Assembly (NCBI RefSeq): GCF_017921835.1
Contig: NZ_JAGEMN010000001.1
Location: 1,109,874-1,173,873 of the forward strand
Reading direction: 5' to 3'
DNA: 64,000 bases
Source of the DNA: Sporosarcina sp. 6E9
Lineage (GTDB): Bacteria > Bacillota > Bacilli > Bacillales_A > Planococcaceae
A program made the position numbers and the translations under genes. The notes beneath the pieces were generated by a model that saw nothing but the letters and a program-made list of their open reading frames with translations, did no database searches and was not told the origin of the DNA. Shown in pieces: positions 57,239 through 64,000 of the stretch. Numbering within the stretch: position 1 is the stretch's first letter; each line of letters begins with the position of its first letter.

Positions 57239-57451
57239 ATGTACCAAGGAAAAGTGAAATGGTTCAGCAATGAAAAAGGATACGGTTTCATTGAAGCGGA
57301 AGACGGAGAAGATGTGTTTGTTCACTTTACTGGCATTGTTGGTGAGGGGTTTAAAACGCTTGATGAAGGTGAAATAGTATCTTTTGAAATCACTGATGGG
57401 AATCGCGGACCTCAGGCGGCCAATGTCTCAAAAATAGGAAATCACGACTAA
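57239..57451 (+). CDS. Cold-shock protein
   Basis: 70 aa. RNP1 KGYGFIEAE and RNP2 DVFVHFTGI, the single-stranded nucleic-acid motifs. Csp B/D-type. GAGGAGG precedes the ATG. Confidence 0.95.
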   Translation: MYQGKVKWFSNEKGYGFIEAEDGEDVFVHFTGIVGEGFKTLDEGEIVSFEITDGNRGPQAANVSKIGNHD

Positions 57452-57464
57452 CTGTCAACTACAA

Positions 57465-57495
57465 ATCCCGCTAGCATATATATTGCTCGCGGGAT
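57465..57495. terminator. Shared terminator between csp and the zinc-finger gene
   Basis: ATCCCGCTAGC (57465-57475) pairs with GCTCGCGGGAT (57485-57495) with one mismatch. Confidence 0.7.
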
Positions 57496-57496
57496 A

Positions 57497-57685
57497 TTAT
57501 TTTGAAATTTTATTCAATTGACTGCCCAAAAATTTTAGTTGGTCACCTACTGTACAGCCATCTATACAAAATCGATGCGCTGCCGTCTTCCCTTTGTCTT
57601 TTGCAAGTTGGCTTTTCAGGAAACAACCATTGCAAAAAGTATCAATAACAGTATCGATTTCTAACATAATGATTGTTTTATCCAT
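57497..57685 (-). CDS. Small zinc-finger protein
   Basis: 62 aa. CNGCFLKSQL followed by HRFCIDGCTVG, a Cys/His zinc pattern found in small proteins of Bacillales. Function unknown. The ATG at 57685 follows GGAGG. Confidence 0.75.
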   Translation of the reverse strand: MDKTIIMLEIDTVIDTFCNGCFLKSQLAKDKGKTAAHRFCIDGCTVGDQLKFLGSQLNKISK

Positions 57686-57787
57686 AAGAACCTCCATTCA
57701 CGTTCATTTTAATGTCGATGGGCGGGAGATGCAAGTATCGTCGACAATTAGGGTATGCAATATGCCGAAATATAAACAAAAGTTAGG

Positions 57788-58186
57788 GTGATTCGCTTGA
57801 TCGAATTATATACGGACGGGGCTAGTGCTGGTAATCCAGGAAAAAGCGGTATTGGTGTTTTTATCAAAGGTGAAGGGCATCTTATTAAGATTTCAGAGAG
57901 TATCGAACCTACAAATAATCATACAGCTGAATTCTTAGCTTTACTCCGCGGTGTGAAAGAAGTTGCGAAAATATCCCAAGGAATTGTATCCGTTCGTTCA
58001 GATTCTCAAGCAGTTGTAACCGCAGTCGAGAGAGAATTCGTTAAAAATGAAGCGCATAAACTAATTTTATCAGAAATAATAGAGCTGACAAGGTCTTTTG
58101 AGTTCTTCTTTATAAAATGGATTCCAAGTATTGAAAACAAAACAGCTGATGCGCTTGCGCGTGAAGGTATACATAAAAGAGACTGA
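57788..58186 (+). CDS. RNase HI-like protein (YpdQ/YpeP type)
   Basis: 132 aa. RNase H acidic residues are in YTDGAS (Asp), HTAEFLAL (Glu), VRSDSQAV (Asp) and TADALAR (Asp). It lacks the basic protrusion of E. coli RNase HI. The start may be GTG 57788 or TTG 57797 (AGGGTG upstream). Confidence 0.88.
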   Translation: MIRLIELYTDGASAGNPGKSGIGVFIKGEGHLIKISESIEPTNNHTAEFLALLRGVKEVAKISQGIVSVRSDSQAVVTAVEREFVKNEAHKLILSEIIELTRSFEFFFIKWIPSIENKTADALAREGIHKRD

Positions 58187-58211
58187 ATGGTTTTCTCCCA
58201 TCCAGTCTTTT
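58180..58211 (+). terminator. Terminator after the RNase H-like gene
   Basis: AGACTGAATGG pairs with CCATCCAGTCT with one mismatch, then TTTTATT. Confidence 0.75.
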
Positions 58212-58213
58212 AT

Positions 58214-58804
58214 TCATGATTTCATAAATGTGATTGTATTTTCAGTACTGTCATAAACAACCCATTCCCGATTATCAACAACTGAACCGACATTAACTAG
58301 TGCATTTCCCCCGGTCAGATCATAAGGAATTCCGAATTTTACTTTTTTAGATTCTCCATCAATCGAAAGCGCTGAATGATGACTATGACCATAAAAAACC
58401 AGTGGCCTTTCAACTTTTGCCTCTAGAAGCGTCCATGGTTTGCCACCCCATTTCCACTGATGGCCATGAATAATCTGCGCTTTTTCGAGCTCAATGACTT
58501 CTGGCATGGACTTTAAGAACTCGCGCAAGGATTCGCTTGTTTCAGTTATATAAAGAATTCGTTCTTCTTGATTCCCTCTTACCGACTGGAAATCCAACAG
58601 CTCAGTAAATCCTTTCGGGTTAAGCATGACCTGCTCAAGTTTTGTAAATTTATCTTCAGTAATATCTTTTTTACTAATTATACATTCATATAGATCACCA
58701 GTACCAAACACCGTCACTCCTGGCTCAATCTCTTCGATATGGCTAAGTACTTTTTCTAAGTCTTCTTTCGAAGAATGAATATCTCCAAGCAATACATACC
58801 TCAT
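58214..58804 (-). CDS. Metallophosphoesterase
   Basis: 196 aa. Calcineurin-like motifs LLGDIHS, GTGDLYE, VRGNQEER, IIHGHQW and YGHSHHS are all in order. Small phosphodiesterase; substrate unknown. Confidence 0.9.
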   Translation of the reverse strand: MRYVLLGDIHSSKEDLEKVLSHIEEIEPGVTVFGTGDLYECIISKKDITEDKFTKLEQVMLNPKGFTELLDFQSVRGNQEERILYITETSESLREFLKSMPEVIELEKAQIIHGHQWKWGGKPWTLLEAKVERPLVFYGHSHHSALSIDGESKKVKFGIPYDLTGGNALVNVGSVVDNREWVVYDSTENTITFMKS

Positions 58805-58817
58805 CTATCTCACCACT

Positions 58818-59639
58818 CTATCCTTTTTCGACCTTTGCATCCTCTTTTGAAACCCAATCACTATAGCTTCCCACATACAGACGGATATTTTCATGTCCAT
58901 AGTGCGAGAGCATTGCAAAGAGTGGAGATGCTGTAACGCCACTCCCGCAATACACGGTTACTTGTTGATTGGAATTCGCCAAATTTGATATTTTTTCTTG
59001 TATCGATTCGTCAAATCGAAATTTCCCATCCTGTTTCAACTGTTCCCAATCAAAATTTAACGCACCTGGGATGTGACCCGCGACTCTGTCCAACGGTTCG
59101 ACATCTCCGCGATATCGATTGGGAGCACGTGCATCGATTAGTTGATTAGCCGTTTCGCCTGCAACGGTTTTCTCAACAAAGTCCCGTGTAGCGTAAATCA
59201 ATTCATTCCAACGAGGGTTGACAGACGATTTCTTTGGCAGAGCTGTTTCATTATCAACAGGTAAACCTGACGCCTTCATTTCTTCGAAGCCTTCTATGAC
59301 GATAAATGCATTTTCAAATCCGGCGTATTGAAGGAACCACCATGCACGCGTTGCAAATGGACTCCCCCCGTCATCATATACAAAAATATTATCATCTAAA
59401 TTCAAACCACTTCTCCTAAAAAGGTCACCTAGTGATTCCTTACTCGGCATAGGTTGTCTTCCGTCTTTTTTTGTTAAATCGGACAAATCCTCATTCAAAT
59501 CCCAATGCACCGCACCGGTAATATGACTTTCATTGTATAATCGCTTACCTTCATTAGCATCAGCCAAAGAAAAACGTGCATCTATCCATTTTACATCACT
59601 CGCATTAACATCTTTAATTGAAACAAAAACGTTATTCAA
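58818..59639 (-). CDS. Rhodanese-family sulfurtransferase (SseA-like)
   Basis: 273 aa. Two rhodanese domains. The second has active-site Cys in VYCGSGVTAS. The CGSGVTA loop is typical of mercaptopyruvate sulfurtransferase. Ends next to the dynamin gene. Confidence 0.92.
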   Translation of the reverse strand: MNNVFVSIKDVNASDVKWIDARFSLADANEGKRLYNESHITGAVHWDLNEDLSDLTKKDGRQPMPSKESLGDLFRRSGLNLDDNIFVYDDGGSPFATRAWWFLQYAGFENAFIVIEGFEEMKASGLPVDNETALPKKSSVNPRWNELIYATRDFVEKTVAGETANQLIDARAPNRYRGDVEPLDRVAGHIPGALNFDWEQLKQDGKFRFDESIQEKISNLANSNQQVTVYCGSGVTASPLFAMLSHYGHENIRLYVGSYSDWVSKEDAKVEKG

Positions 59640-62600
59640 CTAGACCAACTCCTTTTGCAATGAATTGTATAAGTTCCGCCATTCATCGATTTTTTCAGTT
59701 TCTGTTAGTAGCGTTCGTTCAGATTCAATTTGTGTTAGGCATTCCTTTAATAAGTGGATTCTGAGTGCTTCCGCTTCTTCTTCAATTAATTGAACTACCC
59801 ATACTTCAAGTCGATTCTTTTCACTATCAAGATAACGTTCAGTATCCTTTCTTAATAGTTCCTCAAGACGATTTTTCAGCTTATCACGATCGCCTCGTTC
59901 AAAAAATGATTTTTCATTTCTGAACAGTCGATTGACACTGCTATACGCTGCGGAGTCTGAAAATGGAAAGTCAAAAGATAATATATCTGTTTCTTTTGGT
60001 TCAAATAAGGTTGGTTCAAATACATCATCGATTTCTTTTAGTGATTGAACTTCTGACCGTTGTCTGCTAAGCAATTGCTTTGTCAAAAAGTTAGCGATAC
60101 GTAAATTTGTTACCTTTAATTCTTGTGTTAGATCAAAACCAATCATATAAACTGTTTCATCAAGTGCAATCTTTAATGCTTCACTAGATGATTTAGCCGA
60201 AAAAACAGATGGATTATAGGCTTCTCTAAAGAAATCACTATAACGCAAAAACACACGCTGTAAAATATAATAAACAAGTTCATTCAATTCGTTCTTGGTA
60301 CTCGTTTGAAATACTTCAATAAAACTGTCCGCATATTTCCTTTGAATGATTTCTTCTAAATCTGCCAATTCGGTTAGCCGCGCTGATTTTCTTTTCATGT
60401 TGTTTTCGGTACGTGTAATGAGAGAGGCTAACCGGTTCGTCGTTTTTATTGTTTCCTCGTCTAGTGATTGTACAGCCAGTCCTCTTAAGTCATGTTCCAA
60501 GAAATGATGAAAGTCATTTTCGAACAAATCCATCATTTTATTACTATGTTTTTCATTTTTTGCTTGCAGCGCTTGTAAACTAGAAATACCATGCACACGG
60601 GGGTTTCGAATGCCGAACTTTTGTAGTTCATTCCCAACAAACGATTGCACGAGTTCTGCTTCTTCATTACTGGAAGCCAAGTCAATTGCATTAACGATGA
60701 AAAACATCTTATCTAATTCAAATGCATCTTTTACGCGGCCCAATTGAATCAGAAACTCCCGATCCGCTTTGGCAAACGCGTGGTTGTAATAGGTTACGAA
60801 AAGCACTGCATCAGCATTTCGAATATAATCGAATGCAACATCCGTATGTCGAGCATTTATAGAATCAGCGCCCGGTGTATCAACAAGCGTTATTCCTTTT
60901 CGTGTTATGTCGCAATCATAATAAAAATCAATAGACTCCACAAAACAGCTTCGATTTTCTTCTGCAACAAATTTAACGAATTCATCTCGTTGCACCCTCA
61001 ACACAGTCCCCAACGCATCTTTATAAGTCGGATACCCTTGTTTAAATGCTTCAATAAACGCTTTATGAATATGAAGTTTGTCATCTGTCAATTTTGTATT
61101 CAAAATCTCGTCGGTTTTAACAAAAGCTTCATCCAATGTTTCCACGGATGTTCCAAAAGCTTCAAATGAGCGTTTAACATCCTCTGTCATTCGCTCTACC
61201 GTTTTCAAGACAACATCAGCCGTCTCATCTTCCCTACCAGGACCTACCGGACATATGCGGTTTATCGTTGCGGTTGTCGGATTTGGCGAAACCGGAAGAA
61301 TATTCTCCCCGATTAATGCATTGGAAAATGAAGACTTACCTGCACTAAATGCACCAAATAAAGCTACGGTAAATTCTTGTTCATCCAAGCGGTTTGCTTT
61401 TTTGCGTAAGTAATGTGCCATGTCTCTAAATCCAGGTACTTTCTCAACAGCCTGTGCTACATTTAACGCGTTTCGGCACACAGCTTCACTTCCAGACGAC
61501 TGGACTTGATTATTTTGACCTTCTGATTCATTGAAAGTTGTGTGCTCAGTGAATACTTCTGTCTTTTTTTCCTCAACAAATTCCGTAATATGGAGGACCT
61601 CTTCTATACACCAAGTTTTTATGAGCTTGTTCCGATTTCCAATCACGATTGAAGATGGGTTTTCAACTTCTCCGTCAATCGAAGTCAAAAGATTTTCCAA
61701 CACGCTAACATGATTAATTACTTCTAGCTTTTCTTCAAGAGTATCTATATCTTTATGAAAGCGGTCACTTTTCTCACTTCCATTTGTACGAATAAATTCA
61801 GAAACCTCCAATTTCCAATCCTCAGTTAAACGCCTATATGCCAAAATGATATTTGTTTTCATTTGGTTTGCATTATTAATAACTGTATCACCTGTCATAA
61901 TATCTGAAGCATTGAAGTGCTTTTCCAGTTCTTCAAATGGAATGACTAGATTTAAAGAATCGATAGCAAGTGAACGATCATCCGTTAATAGATGCGAATC
62001 TTTTAATAGTCTCTTCATAAAAGTTTTTACATGGACTTCAATTTGCGTGTGAATAAGCTTGCTAATATTTTCTCGAAAAGAATCTTTTCGTTTTTCACGC
62101 TCTTCAGCAGTCTTTTTAGCTCCAAAAAGAAAACCGACTTTAAAATTTGGGGAGAGCGATTCCAAATAGTTTTTTAATAATTCCCTGGTTTCATACGGGG
62201 TAACGGCTGCATTTTCAATTAGGGCGGATAATCCCTGATCAAATGAATCTAAGAAACTCTCTTCCGTTTGAAGAGCAAGTGCCTTTTTCATTTTATTCAA
62301 TTCGCTTTGAAGGGATTCATAATTAGTCCACTCATCCTCCGTAACCAGTGAAGAATTCGAATCTTTTTCCTCGACAATCTTCTCTTTTAAGAAACTTTTA
62401 TGTTCTTCTTTTAGTTGAAGTATCGTATTATTTGCATTTTCTATGAACAAGTCTTTCCAATTACGCATCGAACCAGTAATTATTTCTTGCACTTTGGAAA
62501 AGTCATTATGCGGGTGATCCTTCACTTTTAAACTAGTATAGAAAACACCTTTAGGTTTTACTCCCCATAATTTAAACGAACTTTCAACTGATTGCTGAAA

Positions 62601-63248
62601 CTTTTCAAATGACAATTCGCTTTCTCGATGTTTATCTATTTGGTTAATAATTAAATAGACATTCGGATTGTGACGCATTAATTCCTTCGTGAAACTAAAG
62701 TTCAATTCGGATTGGACGTGATTATAATCCATCGTATAAAATACCAGGTCAGCCAAATGAAGCGCGGATTCTGTCGACTGTCGATGAGCATCATCGGTTG
62801 AATCTACACCAGGCGTATCCATAACTGTAATGCCTTTTGGTAACGTAGAATCTTTATGGCCTATTTCTACTAATGATACAGAAAATCCATCTTTACTGTA
62901 TGTTTTTACGGCATTCGGGAAATCATGACCTTCATATTTAAGCGCTTTTCCATCCATTAAATGAATGACCGCATAATCTGCATCAGACTTTTTGACTTTC
63001 ACGATATTTGCACTTGTCGGGATTGGACTGGAAGGCAATAAATCTCCGCCAGTTAACGCATTAATCATCGATGACTTTCCAGCAGAAAAGTGGCCTGCAA
63101 ATCCGATCATGTACTCTTCTCTTGCCAACTTTTTACCAAATAGCATGGCTTTATCATATCGTTCACTGTCTTCATTCTTTTTAAATAACTCACCATATGT
63201 CGCGGCTGTCGTTATTAGTTCAGTAATTTCATGTTGAAATTTCGGCAT
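59640..63248 (-). CDS. dynA: Two-headed bacterial dynamin (DynA/YpbR)
   Basis: 1202 aa. Two complete dynamin GTPase halves: P-loops GHFSAGKSSMIN (near 50) and GAFSAGKSSFSN (near 633), with DTPGVDS and DTPGADS as G3, and long helical stalks. The fused tandem form is as in B. subtilis DynA (about 1190 aa), which fuses membranes in membrane defence. Confidence 0.95.
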   Translation of the reverse strand: MPKFQHEITELITTAATYGELFKKNEDSERYDKAMLFGKKLAREEYMIGFAGHFSAGKSSMINALTGGDLLPSSPIPTSANIVKVKKSDADYAVIHLMDGKALKYEGHDFPNAVKTYSKDGFSVSLVEIGHKDSTLPKGITVMDTPGVDSTDDAHRQSTESALHLADLVFYTMDYNHVQSELNFSFTKELMRHNPNVYLIINQIDKHRESELSFEKFQQSVESSFKLWGVKPKGVFYTSLKVKDHPHNDFSKVQEIITGSMRNWKDLFIENANNTILQLKEEHKSFLKEKIVEEKDSNSSLVTEDEWTNYESLQSELNKMKKALALQTEESFLDSFDQGLSALIENAAVTPYETRELLKNYLESLSPNFKVGFLFGAKKTAEEREKRKDSFRENISKLIHTQIEVHVKTFMKRLLKDSHLLTDDRSLAIDSLNLVIPFEELEKHFNASDIMTGDTVINNANQMKTNIILAYRRLTEDWKLEVSEFIRTNGSEKSDRFHKDIDTLEEKLEVINHVSVLENLLTSIDGEVENPSSIVIGNRNKLIKTWCIEEVLHITEFVEEKKTEVFTEHTTFNESEGQNNQVQSSGSEAVCRNALNVAQAVEKVPGFRDMAHYLRKKANRLDEQEFTVALFGAFSAGKSSFSNALIGENILPVSPNPTTATINRICPVGPGREDETADVVLKTVERMTEDVKRSFEAFGTSVETLDEAFVKTDEILNTKLTDDKLHIHKAFIEAFKQGYPTYKDALGTVLRVQRDEFVKFVAEENRSCFVESIDFYYDCDITRKGITLVDTPGADSINARHTDVAFDYIRNADAVLFVTYYNHAFAKADREFLIQLGRVKDAFELDKMFFIVNAIDLASSNEEAELVQSFVGNELQKFGIRNPRVHGISSLQALQAKNEKHSNKMMDLFENDFHHFLEHDLRGLAVQSLDEETIKTTNRLASLITRTENNMKRKSARLTELADLEEIIQRKYADSFIEVFQTSTKNELNELVYYILQRVFLRYSDFFREAYNPSVFSAKSSSEALKIALDETVYMIGFDLTQELKVTNLRIANFLTKQLLSRQRSEVQSLKEIDDVFEPTLFEPKETDILSFDFPFSDSAAYSSVNRLFRNEKSFFERGDRDKLKNRLEELLRKDTERYLDSEKNRLEVWVVQLIEEEAEALRIHLLKECLTQIESERTLLTETEKIDEWRNLYNSLQKELV

Positions 63249-63301
63249 TAAACTTTCGATCCCTTCATCAATTTCTATTTACATTGTACCATTTCTTTCG
63301 A

Positions 63302-63347
63302 CAAAAAAAGCGTCCCTTCACCAAATAGATGGCCAAGAGACACTTTT
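63302..63347 (-). terminator. Terminator after carboxypeptidase gene
   Basis: On the minus strand, AAAAGTGTCTCTTGG pairs imperfectly with the segment ending GGGACGCTTTTTTT. Confidence 0.6.
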
Positions 63348-63348
63348 C

Positions 63349-64000
63349 TTATAAATTATAAAGTTTGCTGTATTTTTCAGATAAATAATCAGCTAAGTAC
63401 TTTGCATTTAAACCTTCACCGGTCGTATCCTGAATAATTTCAAGCGGTTTTTTCATCTTGCCATGTTTATGGACATTTTCAGTCAACCAGTGCAAAATTG
63501 GTGAAAACTCTCCCTTCAATAGCAATTCATCAAAATTCGGAAGGTCTTTCAACATCGCGACTTTTAGTTGGGCAGCATACATATACCCTAATGCATAGGA
63601 TGGGAAATAGCCAAATGACCCACCCGACCAGTGAACATCCTGAAGGACACCTTCACCGTCATTCTCTGGCGTCACACCTAAATATTCTTTGTATTTTTCA
63701 TTCCAGACGCGCGGTAAATCCTGAACTTCTAAATCCCCATTGAATAATTCTTTTTCGATTTCATACCGGATCATGATATGAAGTGGATATGTTAATTCAT
63801 CCGCTTCAATGCGGATGAAGGACGGTTTAGAAGCATTGATCGCTCGTAAAAATTCGTTTAACTCAACATCTTCGAATTGTTTTGGTGAATGACTTTTCAG
63901 TAAATCGAAATTATATTTCCAAAAGTTTTCATGATGCCCAACAAATTGTTCGTAAAATAGCGACTGCGATTCGTGAATCCCCATTGAAGTCCCATCAGCT
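63349..64000 (-). CDS. M32 metallocarboxypeptidase (3' part; runs off window)
   Basis: About 216 C-terminal codons. The visible start reads ADGTSMGIHESQS, where the Glu of HESQS is the third metal ligand of the thermostable carboxypeptidase (Taq) family. SGGSFGYFPSYALGYMYAAQ is the family C-terminal block. The HEXXH lies outside the window. Corresponds to YpwA. Confidence 0.95.
   Translation of the reverse strand, partial: ADGTSMGIHESQSLFYEQFVGHHENFWKYNFDLLKSHSPKQFEDVELNEFLRAINASKPSFIRIEADELTYPLHIMIRYEIEKELFNGDLEVQDLPRVWNEKYKEYLGVTPENDGEGVLQDVHWSGGSFGYFPSYALGYMYAAQLKVAMLKDLPNFDELLLKGEFSPILHWLTENVHKHGKMKKPLEIIQDTTGEGLNAKYLADYLSEKYSKLYNL

Overview
The window is low-GC Firmicutes DNA from a spore former. 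An uninterrupted sigK, spoIIP, gpr, and the lepA-hemW-hrcA-grpE-dnaK-dnaJ, comE, yqeG-yqeM, alaS-recD2-mnmA and cymR blocks are arranged much as in Bacillus. Protein-level resemblance suggests Planococcaceae (Sporosarcina-like). That placement is inference; no 16S gene is present.

Layout. (1) 1-5757 is the right end of an integrated mobile element. It holds a RecD2-like helicase (cut by the window edge), a NusG-like protein, a small protein, an XRE repressor with an ImmA-type protease, a cluster of five palindromic operators around a divergent promoter, and a large serine recombinase as the terminal gene. (2) 5757-13748 is a second, recombinase-less island of about 8 kb. It carries a Na+/solute symporter, an FAD amino-acid oxidoreductase, an ornithine-cyclodeaminase-family reductase, a divergent CdaR-type regulator, a MoxR-type ATPase relic, a membrane protein and a small protein with a possible premature stop. 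It ends in a decayed copy of the recombinase 3' end. (3) 13740-35860 is core genome on the minus strand: mtaB start, rsmE, prmA, dnaJ, dnaK, an in-frame hrcA-grpE fusion under CIRCE control, hemW, lepA, spoIIP, gpr, holA, comEC/EB/EA, yqeM, rsfS, yqeK, nadD, yqeI, aroE, yqeH, yqeG. rpsT and yqzM lie on the plus strand. (4) 36032-52946 holds sigK, mtnN, yrrS, greA, udk, trmR, mltG, yrzB, ruvX, yrzL, alaS with a T-box leader, recD2, a TPR protein, mnmA, a cysteine desulfurase, cymR and rarA. (5) 53031-64000 holds niaR, small zinc proteins, an acetyltransferase, an amidase, a cold-shock protein, an RNase H-like protein, a phosphoesterase, a sulfurtransferase, a two-headed dynamin and the end of an M32 carboxypeptidase.

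The main observation is how the two elements sit in the chromosome. Both occupy the fifth-last gene expected of the dnaJ operon, mtaB (yqeV), at the codons for its first conserved cysteine. The native 5' end of mtaB remains at 13772-13740. A second mtaB 5' end, same peptide but recoded at five synonymous positions and with a new N-terminus, lies at 5798-5748. Both are followed by an identical 119-bp recombinase-end sequence. This reads as two elements in tandem at one att site, each replacing the start of the gene it splits. The rest of mtaB should lie left of the window.

Other points worth a second look are the hrcA-grpE fusion, the split NGN domain of the NusG-like protein, an operator lying exactly in a -35/-10 spacer, and two conserved genes (comEC, trmR) whose reading frames extend upstream of any ATG/GTG/TTG codon, with ATT as candidate start.
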